A DNA stretch of 64,000 bases from positions 490,903 through 554,902 of the forward strand of contig VUYV01000123.1 of assembly GCA_008711295.1 (NCBI GenBank), read 5' to 3'. Position numbers and translations under genes: made by a program. The DNA comes from Anarhynchus alexandrinus. Taxonomy: Eukaryota; Chordata; Aves; Charadriiformes; Charadriidae. The notes under the pieces were generated by a model. It was not told the DNA's origin and did no database searches. It worked only from the letters and a program-made list of their open reading frames with translations. Positions 37,852-49,118 of the stretch are shown piece by piece. Every line of letters starts with the position of its first letter. The stretch's first letter is position 1.

Positions 37852-37920
37852 GACTCAACTGACTTCCACTGAAATGAAGTGGAGGCTTTCCTTTGACTTC
37901 AGTGGGAGTTGGAACAGATG
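37852..37920. repeat. Degenerate TTGACTTCAGTGG-type dispersed motif with hairpin
   Basis: CTGACTTCCACTGAAATGAAGTGGAG can fold back on itself, and TTTGACTTCAGTGGGAGTTGG follows. This is the same old dispersed motif class as at 2,322-2,360. No family name can be given with confidence. Confidence 0.35.
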
Positions 37921-40900
37921 CAGAAGGGGCGCTTTATAAGGAGAGAAAACTAGTTCATTTAGAATTTTTGTACATAATTAAAGAAATATTCCATTATTCA
38001 CATATACAAATGCCAACTTGTTGTACCATGTCTTTCATGATTAACAATGGTTGGATAGTATCCAAATGAAAATTCTGGCTACTTCTGGCTATCTGGCTTA
38101 AATGCAATGAAACATAATGTGCCAGATTCTTGCAATACCATGTGTGTATGCCAAGGATGATCTTTCTACATCATATGCAGTTATTTTACATGGGTTGGGT
38201 TTAGAAGGGAGGGGATTCGTTAAAGAAAGTCCACACTGCTATTAGGAAATATTTTTATCATACAATGGTGTCAGTGTAATATGTTGAGCACAAAAACCTG
38301 ACACTGATTATAAGGACCTATGAACATTGCCTCATGCATTGCCTAAGCTTGCACAAGAATAGCTTCTTCCATAACCAGCATAGTTGAAGACATACGCTGA
38401 GCAGAACCATACTGCCCTCTGTCCCACAAATACTCAGAAACAGATGTGCAACCACATGTAATGTTGTGCTAGTCCTGTGCAGTTCTATTGAAACCTCCAT
38501 ATTTTTTCTCTTTGCTTTAGTTGAAACTTTTCCCCTCTTCCATGTGTATGGTTCTCTGATGTGCCAGTGTATCACTGTGCCAGTGATAAAACTGTTGTAA
38601 ATTACATGCAGCCCTATTTCAGGTATTTTATCTTAAGGGTCCATCAAAGATATTGTTTCTAGACTGTGGCCAGTTTGGCCATGCTGTCACTGTCTCTGCC
38701 TCCTCTATCATGTTAAATACAAACTCTTACTCTTCAATAAGAGTGTCTCAGAGCTTGTCTCCCTAATCTTCCTTCTTTTTCTTAATATCTGGAAAGAGGC
38801 TTTTTCTCCCACTGGCTACAATACTAAAGTTCCCCCTGTATTAGTTACATTTGCAAGCAAACATTTCTATAATTTTTTCCCCTGCTGCTCCTCATAGTTG
38901 GAAAGTGCTCTCCTCAACTACCTGCAAAGCTGTATCACCTTGTTTCTAATCCTTACTAAAACTTTCTTATTCTGTTTTTTTTTTCTTATTTATTTATTTA
39001 AATGAGATAAAAGAAAGAAATGGGGGTTTTTGAAGATTGTGGCTGCCTGAGTGCGCTGCCTGAGTGCAAAGGGAAAGCTTCGTTATGGAAATACAAAATA
39101 AATATCACTTTCTTTTCAGACAACTTGAAGCCTCGTGGGTTAATTTGCATATTGAAGATTCAGGTCCATGCTTTTTGCTTCCTCCTCCTGGATATAGTAG
39201 ACCAACTGTAATAACAAGTGACAGACAATAAACATTAATGTCAAAAAAAAGGAGAGCTCGTAAAGAGAAAGCAAGGTACAGATTTGGTTCTGGTGGATTT
39301 TTTGGGATCTCTTCAGAAGCTGTATTTCCTTCCCAGCTGATCATATTGCTTATGTTGCTAATCTCAGTGATCATATTTGCCATTGTACTGCGAGAGAAAT
39401 AATTATTTTTAATAGCTGATGAAATAAGAACTATATTTACTTGTCTTTTAGTACCGACAGGATTAAGCTATTAAACCAATGCTTAAAAACCTCCAGAAAA
39501 GAACAAAACCCTTAAGAATTTTGTTCTCAAGCTTAATTCAGGATGATATCAGGATTTAATACCCTAATTGCTATCTAACAAGGGATGTTTTTGCAGTTAC
39601 CTCAATGTTTGCAAGGCTGTGACTCATGAACAAATTACTTTCATGGTCGGGTTACATTTACACAAGCCAGCGTGTGAATTTTACATGCAGATCAACAAGA
39701 TGGGACAGATTTAGGTGTGGGCATATTTATATAAGGGATTTGAATATGGGCATGGAAGAGTGGAAAGCAAAATATCTGCATTGGTACATTTGCACTTCAT
39801 GCAGAAATTGCTCACAATCATATTGGTGAAACTTTAAAGAGACTAATTTCCAACAGGGCATTAAGTAGGATTTTGGCAGAGAGTTTGCGGTAGAAGAACC
39901 TGAAAGCCAGTGACATCCCAAATCCTTAACTAAATATGGATTGATGCCACATGTCAATCCTTCACTTACACCAAATGATGTGGACCTCATCCCAAAGATG
40001 GCAAGCAGCCATGTTAGCCTCTCCAGTAGAATACACAATACCACTGAGCTTCAGTGGCTAAAGGGAAAGCACATGCATGCAGCTCAAATAGGAATAAAAC
40101 ACAGCACACTCTGTAGTGTCTCCTACTAATACAACACCTGTGCAAAATCTGGCATACAGATGTAACTCACAGGAGGGACGTGGCACTTAGTTGCATCCCA
40201 AAAATTCACTGCTTACAAGGTGAGAGGTGGACACGGAACTTTGGTAATTGGGAAAGAAAGTATTGCTTAAGGGATATATAGACAATGAAGCATCTTAACT
40301 AAGAACATTTAGAAGAGGAGATTAGGCGAAGGTTTAGTCAAGTTATCAAGGGAAATGTCTACCTCAGACTTTCTTGCATCTCCTCAGTGAAAAGGAGATC
40401 AACAACTATGTCATAAATAAGAGAAAAAGGATTAGAAAGAAATTAGAAAGAGAAAAAGATTAGAAATCACCCATGTCGGTACAAATTTAGATATTAAGAC
40501 TGTAATTTGTATGATGCACTATTTTTAAGGGACACTACAATTTTTTCCCTCCTGGTAAATGCTTCACATTTCATGTAGAAATAGCTTGTAAACTGAAGAA
40601 AAATGGAAACATCCAAGAGTTTACCTTGTGTTTCATCTTCCATATTATGACAAAAAGGTTGACACTGTGAGATCTGTTGCTACTAAGTATCTTAAAAAAC
40701 ATCGCTTGTGACTGTGGTTGCAAGTAGAAACACAAGTACTCCTTATGATTTCCAAGGAATGGGTACGTAGGTGAGGAAAGAAACTGTGGGAGTATTTAAA
40801 AATAATTTCTTCTGCAACAGAGAAACAAAACCAACAATCCTGCCTTCCACCCCACATTGCTCAATGTATACCTTGTCTTTTGTGTCATTTTCCAATTTGA

Positions 40901-42044
40901 AAAATTTGGTTTTGGATCTAATTTTGTCCTTTTGGTTGTGACAGAATTGGAAAAAAACCCACCACACATCCCAATTTTAGTAGGTCTCTAAACTAAACAG
41001 CTTGTCACCAACCAAAACATTGTTCCTTGCCTAAGGTTCTCTGATAGATGTTCAAAACTGACACTCTTTTGTTCAAGATCTGAATTTCGACATTCTCTTT
41101 CCTAAATTCATTGTTGTATATCTTTTCATGGCTTCTGGAAAAGAGCAATGATGTTTCCATGGTTCCTTGGGGGGCTTTTCTTGTTTCTGTTGACTTCAAC
41201 TGCATTTGCAAGGAGTTAAAACATTAAGGTAAAATCACGGAAACGGCATTAAATCTGAATTGAATGTGACAGAATACATTTTCGTGTCAGTTTTTTTTTT
41301 CTTCTTTTTCTACAGTGCTGGCTCCATAGGATGACTGACAGGGTCTAGACCAATCTAGAAAAGCAAGACAAGGGTAGAGAAATATGCGACTCTAGCAATG
41401 TTGCAGTTAAGTTAGTTGTCATGTAATCTTGTACGTAATCCAGATATCAAAAATAATAAAATTTCTCTGATCAGTCTCCTAAAAGTTACAATGATGCATG
41501 AGGAAGAGAAACTTTCTGGGTCAGGGAGTCCAGTCCCTTGCCATTATAAGCATTACATCATATAATCTCTTTCATAAAGTTAATACATCCCTTACAGTGC
41601 AGATGTTCCTGTTGGGAAGGATATAGTAAAGTATATGCAGGCTTTGTACACTTTTTTCTTTAAAATGAGTATTTCTCAACCAACACACTAACACATAGGC
41701 ATGGAGAAGACTTCTTTAGTAAAATAATGATACGTTGGTAAACTTTAATCAGAGGAAGTCATCAATGTCTGAAATAAAACTCAGCGCCTATTTTGACTGC
41801 ATATTTTCTCTAAAAATCCTTGATAATTCAGAAGGGAATGGTTTGCAGGGGGAGATTGCTTTCACCCGAACTTCTGAAAACAAAAGGGGATCGTAGTGCT
41901 TTAAAAAAGTGATGCCCTCAAATAAATTGGGCATGACTGAGCCAAAATGTCTCTACAGACATTTTTAACAGCCTTCTGTCTGTTTGTGGTATATTGTGAA
42001 ATCGCCTGATACATCTTCAGCTTATTTAGGAGTCTTTTCCTTAC

Positions 42045-42169
42045 CCAAGGCTTGATCAAGAGTGTCTTCTCTAATCCTGTAGGGAAAAACAACACATGCT
42101 GGTCAGTAACAACCCTTTTGACTACCAAAGGAACATGAGTGACATTTTCAAAAGGAGTAGTAAGGAAGT
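42045..42169 (-). other. Candidate coding exon, unassigned
   Basis: The minus-strand frame reads ENVTHVPLVVKRVVTDQHVL, followed by FFPTGLEKTLLIKPW, and ends exactly at a strong donor GTAAGG (42039-42044). The outer acceptor (TACATACAAG at 42,170) is weak. A stronger internal acceptor, GTTTTTCCCTACAG, would reduce the exon to 32 nt (42045-42076). An N-glycosylation sequon (NVT) and alternating hydrophobics suggest an extracellular beta-rich protein, in line with the 13.85 kb segment. The open frame continues past the donor for about 50 codons, which weakens the case. Confidence 0.25.
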
Positions 42170-44593
42170 CTTGTATGTAAATCAGTAGGAGCATGTGCAC
42201 GTGTGTTTCTCTGTCCATGTGTATGCCAACACATACGACAGAAACAGAGAGAAGGGCAGAAAAGGAGGAGGGGGAGAGGATGAGAACTTCTAAAAGAGCA
42301 TGAGCCAACATCTTCTGAAGGCTGAGAGTGGAAATAATGAATTCTGAAAAGTGTTTTTTTAAGCTATGCTAACTGGAAAAGTGCTGATGTAGTTTTATCT
42401 GGGACTCTGTATGCTAATATCAGAATCTGCAATGGTATTTTAATCTGGTCTTAATGGATAGCTGAGTTTTACAGTATCCATTAATAATTTATGATATACA
42501 GAAATAGCCTGGAAGAAGAAAGTCCTATTAATGTACTAGTTTGGTTTGAAAAGAGTTACAAAGAGCACAAATCCCACTAAAGTGATTTATCTCCTTTCAG
42601 TTGAATTTAGACAACATAGTCTAGCCCTGTTGAAGATTGTGTTTCTGGCTGGTAAGTAGGTTTTACTCCAGCTCTTCAAGTACCAGGATATTTCTCCTTC
42701 CTGTTTGTCTCCATTACAGCAATCATATCAGACATGGATTTGCCATTATTTGTAAATCACGAAGGAGCCTTAGCTTAGGGCAGAAGTCTGGTTTGCTGAA
42801 ATTTTAGACAGACTTAAAGCAAGTGTGTTAGTGTAATAAAACATTTCTCATGAACTTATGAACCTGTAGCTCTTACAGATTTTTCTCTCATGGTTTACTG
42901 TATAAATGGTATGTGTACTTTCTTTACTAAGTATCTGTCAAAATGATGCATAGCTTTTGCATAAAATATATCTCCGGATGCATCCGAATATGAGATATGT
43001 CTAAGCAGGCAAGTAACATGCAAAAAAAAGGAGAAAATTCATCTACATGTTTTAAATAGCATTTCTGAATGCCATTTATCAGTCTTTTTAATGAAGTAAA
43101 GCACTGTCGTTTAGTCCAAGGCCTCTATCATCAATGAAAATCATATAAATTCACTAGCTTTTGAGCAGCAAGTTTTTCTAGTAACTCCAAGCAGGTTGTA
43201 ATAAAGTCTTCGTGACACACCATCATGGAGTTTTCAGTGTGCTACATTTTTGACAGAAAAGCAATTTTAGAAATCACAAAGAAATTGAAGTAAATGATGA
43301 CTTCTTTTTAATGCAATTTCCAAGCTTTAATGTTAGGTTCCCAAATGATATGAACACAATTGTAGAGGACTCAGAGAAGAGAAATTTTTAATTAATACTT
43401 TTTAAAATTTGCTGGAAGAGGCCTTAGTTCAGCAAAATGCTGAAACAGTTATTAAGTATCATTAAAGTAGACAGGATCTAAACATGAGCTTAAGTGGTTT
43501 GCTAAGGGTATAGCTTCTGATCTGGGCCGTTCATAAAGATGTAGTTCTTTAAATAATAATATTGTGAATTTAATATTCAGTATCCTGAACAAAGAACATA
43601 AGCTTTTTGGTAGGACAAGGAACTTTTTCTATTAAAGCAAGATCTTTTTTTCCTCAGGGTTAATAGTATGATAATGGATTACAACATTCTTATAAATAGA
43701 TTGAAAAAAAATGTTGGAAATTCCTTAAAGAGTTTTTAAGAAAATAGCAATCTCCAGATTTCTGTTGGTTTAAATCCTTAAAAATACCAGTCTTGGTACA
43801 AAGATAGCTTGGTTTTATAGGAAGGACATGAGAACAGTGACCATATGTCTCTAAAGACATTTTAAAATGCCCGAAAGACATTTTGAAATGCCTTAAACAC
43901 ATTATATAAACAAAATACTTGGTGGAGAAAGATTTCTATTGTCATTTTTGTAGAATGCTGCTCCTAACTCATTCTTGAGTGATGTGACCATCTGAAACTC
44001 ATTCTGTCTTTTGCTTCAATATTTTCTCCTTCCAAATCCAATATCCTTTAGTTCCCCATTTCTGACCTTTCACCTTCCTGTCTCCGCCTTCGGAAGATAA
44101 CTGTCACTGGCCGAAACAGCAGTTCTTGTGACATATCCTTATCTCAGTGTTTGCAGCCTAAGCATAATAAGCATAATGTATCTTTCAGGTGTTAAAACTG
44201 CCCAGGACCCATGTGCCTAGTATGTGTTAGACTTCTTGAGGCTGTACAGGTCAACCTTGCACAAAAAGTGCCGAGTTCTTCCAGATGTTCCATGCTACTA
44301 CTCTTGTTGGATCGAAAGCAATCTGGAAATCTGGAAAAATGAATCAATTCTACTGGGAGAACATTTTTGTTTGGAGGAAAAAAACGTCCTGGTACAAAGA
44401 GACATAGGGTACTATCTCCTGGTGTGAGGGAGAATACAGAACTAGAGCTTCCTACGCCAATTTTGCTTCCTATCTCACTTTTTGATAAACACAATCCCAT
44501 GCCAATAGGAAACTGTATTATATTAGGAAAAGAAGAAGAAAAAGAAAAGAAAGAGAAAAAGAAAGAAAAAAGAAGACAAAGACAGAAAAAGAC
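42170..44593. other. Noncoding stretch
   Basis: No gene is recognised. Contains the small 21-bp duplication at 43.85 kb and, from 44,523, the purine-rich shoulder of the GAAAAA microsatellite. Confidence 0.5.
43853..43893 (+). repeat. Two-copy 21-bp duplication
   Basis: AAAGACATTTTAAAATGCCC (43853-43872) is repeated as AAAGACATTTTGAAATGCC from 43,874. The copies differ at a few bases. Confidence 0.75.
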
Positions 44594-44758
44594 AAAGGAA
44601 AAGAAAAAGAAAAAGAAAGAAAAAGAAAAAGAAAAAGAAAAAGAAAAAGAAAAAGAAAAAGAAAAAGAAAAAGAAAAAGAAAAAGAAAAAGAAAAAGAAA
44701 AAGAAAAAGAAAAAGAAAAAGAAAAAGAAAAAGAAAAAGAAAGGAAAAGGGAAAAAGA
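44594..44758 (+). repeat. Long homopurine (GAAAAA)n microsatellite
   Basis: The core 44,619-44,742 is a perfect GAAAAA hexanucleotide array of about 20.7 units. It sits inside an uninterrupted purine-only run of about 165 bp (44594-44758), preceded by a more degenerate A/G-rich shoulder from 44,523. The tract is open in all purine-only frames, giving Lys-Glu repeats on one strand and poly-Phe on the other. These are not genes. Mirror symmetry and strand asymmetry are typical of sequences able to form triplex (H-DNA). Confidence 0.97.
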
Positions 44759-44759
44759 C

Positions 44760-47700
44760 GTCTTCCTTTCTAACAGTGTGCACTAAGTGCACTAAAGATA
44801 AGAATGATCTCCTTACAAGACCAATTTAAGCAGCAGTTGAGCCAGAGTCACTGTTCTTACTTCCTTGTTCTTGAGTTTCTGTTAGTTTATTCCCCCTTTC
44901 ACTAGGTGACAGAGGAATCAGATGGCACCTGCCTTAGGTACTTTCAGTGTTGTTATCTCTGCAGTCAGGGACTTTTGTATTTACATATGCTTAAGGGAGC
45001 ACCCTTCAAAGCTGTCTAATCTGCTTCTACAGAGCATGGCTAAATTTCTTCCTGACCACATCTGCAGAGTTTAGAATTACAGGATGGGTTTAGAGGAGGT
45101 GTAACTACCTATACATTATTTTAGGCACCTCTTTTAAATGACTATTGATAAATCACAGACTAATTAATTGCCATCTCAGCTTTTCATAACTGTACACAAG
45201 ATGCGTGGGGAGGAACCAATGATACTTTCTAGCTCTTGGTACTGCTCACTGCCAGGATAACTGCCTCAACTATCACTCTTTGCTTAAGTCTTATATGTAC
45301 CAGGTAACTATTAACACTCTTTGCTACGAGAATGGAGGGCCGCAACAGAAAGTCAAGTGGCAAGACTCTGTCATGGCACTTCTTCAGGCAGCAGATGGAG
45401 GGACAAGATGCCAGGTATCATCCTGCAGTATATGCTTCTACTCTCTGCTCCCATGGATACAATAATTTTCTGTTCAACAGATCAGATATCCTGCAGCACA
45501 AGTCCCGCAGAACTACTTTACTGGTATTTCTTGGCTCTTAAGAGCAACAGGAATCCTTGGAGAATTCTTTCTTTAATATGTCAGCATGTAGCTGAATTTC
45601 ACTTGGGAATACTTAAAGAGGAAGGGAGTATCTAGTCAGTGCTCCACTGGCTTTCACATCTGGCAGCAACCATTTATCTTTGAGGCAACGCAGTAGATAG
45701 CAAAGAAACGTTAGGGCTGGGATTCAGATGTTGGTGGTTGTCAGCTAATTGCGTCTAGATGTTGGTGAATGAGATACCCAAATTCAGTTAGAGTCAATGG
45801 AGACCTAGAGAATTTATCAGTGGAGCCTCAAGTGCTATACAGCTGATCAGTATATGTGTTTATTTGCATTTGAGTCCTCTGCAGACTTTGCAGGCACCAA
45901 CCAGGGGCATAAGTTGGTTATCTGCCACAGGCAAAGTGATGTTCGAGATGTCCTAGGATATCAGAGATGTCCTTGTGAGACTGATAGATGAGAGATCTGA
46001 TGCATGAGCATCAAACCTGATGTTTGACATGAAAAGTGAAAGTCATGGTTAGCCTTACAGACTGACATTTCTACTAATGCATCTTTTCAACGCAGCAGGC
46101 TGAGAGAGAATACTGGCTGAGAGGCAGGCAGCAGAGCCAGCAGAAGGGGCAGGGATGACGGTGGCAGAGAGCTCTGTGTGCAACAACCAGCTGCAGAACC
46201 GAGCCTGTGGCAGCTCGGCGCAGTCCCTTCTGGGAAGGGGCTGCTATTATGGCACTTCTTTAGGAACAGGGCCTTGTTTTTTTCCAGAGGTACTGGTGTT
46301 AATAGCTTTCTAACACATTAAGAGATCTTAATGCTAAACAATTATGTATGACAAGTACATGCAATAATAATCATTATTTGATGGTAAAATCCTGGTAGCT
46401 GGAAAGGACCATTCTGTTTCTAAACAGACAAAGTGTCTGTAGTACCATCAGTGCCTGTAGTGTCTGTAGTGTCTGCAGTGTCTGCAATGTCTGCGGTGTC
46501 TGTAGTGTGGGGCTGTAGCTCTGGTGATCTAAGAATATTGGCAAGGCAGAGTTTGGAGGTAATGGTAATGTCTTTTATTAGACTAGCCTTGCCTTGCTTA
46601 AATAGATAAATAACCTTTTCAAGGTTAGAGATTGCTACAGAAACATAAGAATTTCCATCTAGAAAGCCCTAAATTTTTAGGATCATAAGAAAAACAAGGG
46701 CTCAGAGATGACCTGCCCACCTAAGGTCTCTCTTCTAAGCAATACCCAGAGACATTCCTGTTATTCACAAGTCAACTGAACATAGTTTGGACCTTTTCTC
46801 CTTTTAGTGAACCAGATTCAGAAGGCTGGTTGGCTGAAAACAGTGTCTTCCATGCCGAGTGTTATGTGTGCTGCAGTACACATGGGAAGTTGTCTTTTTT
46901 CTTTTTTTTTTTTTCCTTTTTTTTTCTGTTGGTGCTTGTACTGAATGACTGCAAGGATTGTCTGTTGTTCTTTCAAAAGCAAGTCATTCATTAGGATGCT
47001 TTACCTTTACTAAAAGACATGTTTTCAACTTCAGCATGGCCACTGGCCAGAAAAGCAATTTCCTTTTTTTTTTTTTGCCTTCAAAAAAGGAGGTTGGAAA
47101 CCATCAGCCTGTATCAAGAAGAAGGATTTCGGTTTTAAAGGTGAAATAACATTCGCTCCTTTTACATGATAAATGGAAGAAATAGGATACACTAATGAAA
47201 GGGAGAGGACATAGCAATTAAAAATACCAGGAGAGGGTGGTACACAAGTCTATCCTCATGTTATCTTAAAGTAAATTAGCATGAGAGGTTAAAGAAGCCA
47301 GACTTCTTTTACTTCATAAATTACTCAGCTTTCAGTACAGGTTTTACAAGAGCACATATTACTTACCTGAACAACTGATAGTGTGGTATTTATCACATGC
47401 TGCCTCCATTTGTAAGGTCATAAATTCCCTTACTGTGGTTGCCTGTAACTTGTTTTAGTGCTAAGTGTAGCAGTAAAACGCTGGAAGAAAATCTATAGAT
47501 TCAGCCTGTAATACCTGACTCTGTATTTTATCCTATCTTGAAGGAAGTGAGAGATAAGGCTGAGGTTGCCTAAAATGAGCAGATATAGGAATAATTGCTA
47601 CTTAGTGTCTTAACTGTCATTTATACATTGATTCCTGGCATTTTAATAGATGAGGGAAGAAAGCTTTTGCTTCCTACATTAAACCAAGGTACTTCAGCTT

Positions 47701-48206
47701 GTTATCTCCCCTGAAACTGCTGTCCCTTGAAAATTAAACACATAAATCAATAAATATATATACAATTTCAAACTATACAATGTACATATATTAAGATACA
47801 TTGTATTTACAGCATATATTTTTATTTATGTAAGTTATAAAGAAATAAGTTACTGTACTGTTTTCGCATGTGTCCTGTTGCAGGCAGGATGTTTTTTTGA
47901 CATTGTTTTCATCCAAACAAGAACCAGGTTTTTAAATTGCAAATCTTTTAGTGCGGAAACTTAGCTTTGGCTTTCTTATATGTAAAACTAATCACAGTGT
48001 CTGATTCACTGATTGTACCCCAACATACAACAGGCCTTCAAAAACAACATCCTACACTTCTATATGAGCTATTGAAGAGACATGCTTACGTAAGAAAATC
48101 TTCACCTGTGTGACCAATCAATATCCATCTCACCCAAATGTGTAATAATGCAAGAAAAGGGTTTCTTGCCACAGCCCATAGAGCCAATATCTGCCTTTCA
48201 ATATTT
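44760..48206. other. Noncoding stretch
   Basis: No gene is recognised. Frames of about 60-105 codons at 45.28-45.64 kb overlap in three phases and look random. A GC-elevated islet lies at about 46,110-46,250. T-rich runs lie at 46,898-46,926 and 47,065-47,077. A 9-bp inverted repeat TACAATGTA/TACATTGTA with a 12-nt loop lies at 47,776-47,805. Confidence 0.5.
46432..46509 (+). repeat. 9-bp minisatellite, about 8.5 units
   Basis: Successive 9-mers are AGTGTCTGT, AGTACCATC, AGTGCCTGT, AGTGTCTGT, AGTGTCTGC, AGTGTCTGC, AATGTCTGC and GGTGTCTGT, then a partial AGTGTGGGG. The consensus is AGTGTCTG(T/C). The second unit is the most diverged. Confidence 0.92.
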
Positions 48207-48297
48207 CATAGAATCATAGAATGGTTTAGGTTGGAAAGGACCTTGAAGATCATCGAGTTCCAACCCCCCTGCCATAGACAGGGACACCTCCCACTAG
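48207..48297 (-). mobile_element. CR1 3' tail only
   Basis: The reverse complement holds the last 90 bp of a CR1: GGGAGGTGTCCCTGTCTATG, GGTTGGAACTCGATGATC, TTCAAGGTCCTTTCCAACC and two terminal ATTCTATG octamers. No ORF2 sequence is left. It is 87/89 identical to the tail at 53,368-53,456, in opposite orientation. A 19-bp tandem duplication abuts its 5' (truncated) end. Confidence 0.96.
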
Positions 48298-48301
48298 AAG
48301 G

Positions 48302-48339
48302 TAGACTCCTCACTGTTAGTTAGACTCCTCACTGTTATC
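48302..48339 (+). repeat. 19-bp tandem duplication next to a CR1 truncation point
   Basis: TAGACTCCTCACTGTTAGT (48302-48320) is followed directly by TAGACTCCTCACTGTTATC (48321-48339). It begins within five bases of the 5'-truncated end of the CR1 tail. Confidence 0.85.
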
Positions 48340-49118
48340 CTGAGCAGATGAGACCTCTGCATGTGACCTTCTGTGTGCCCCTTCTACATTCACCCACCAA
48401 AAGCAGGAGGGAATATACTTTTGTGTTTCTTTCAAAGAATCTATGTGATTCTACAATTTGCATCTTTCTCATTTGTCCATCCTATCTATTAGGATAAACG
48501 AATTTACAACAGACAGCAAAAAAATTAATTTGAGAGGAAACAAGTCAAATACATCCTGGTGGTTAAACAACTTTATCAGAAAGGAGTGATGGTCTATTTG
48601 TATTAAGCCATGGATGCATTACAAAGTAAGGTTAATTTGAAAATCAGTAGTAGAGAAACCCAGAATTGCTGTCACTTTGTTCTCAAGAAGGCAGTCATCT
48701 CAAAAAGGTGAAAAAGGTGATTTTCTTGTGCTTCCCCAGTTTTGAATGAACAGCCTGCTCACTTTGCTCTTTCTGAAGAGCGCAGACTACTCTGCTATGC
48801 CTGCATACCATAATGCGGTTTGTTTTAGGTTAATATTTAGAATTTTTCCCCTTTGTGGCTTACCTGCTTCAGTGTTCTTGACCTGAGATGAGAACATCCA
48901 GAAAGCTCGTCTGAAGTAAGTGTGGCTGAATGATGAATACCTCACTAGATGCATATTTTACAGAATAACTCGGTTTTAGATGTATGCGAGCCCAAAGGGA
49001 AATACCAGGTGGCAATGGAGTATGTAGCACTATCATATGCCATTTTTTTCCTGCTCCTTGATGCAGGTTCACTTCACCTCTTCTGTCTCACATTATATGC
49101 AGGTGTTTGGAAAGAAGA
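48340..49118. other. Noncoding stretch between two CR1 fragments
   Basis: No gene or repeat is recognised. Confidence 0.5.

Larger units (their letters stand above)
33931..42044. other. Long noncoding stretch
   Basis: No gene is supported. Two minus-strand acceptor-like sites (near 34,709 and 35,035) are followed by short frames with donor-like words, but nothing distinguishes them from chance. A short head-to-tail duplication of GAGAAAAAGGATTAGAAA lies at about 40,421-40,467. Confidence 0.5.

Noticed and set aside
44367..44792. 139-codon Lys-Glu repeat frame (plus) and 89-codon poly-Phe frame (minus)
   Set aside because: Both are translations of the GAAAAA microsatellite. Purine-only sequence has few stop codons, so openness carries no information.
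48138..48323. Small plus-strand frame shared in sequence with a minus-strand frame at 53.2-53.5 kb
   Set aside because: Both are antisense readings of the CR1 3' tail, which is noncoding. The shared peptide is a repeat artefact.
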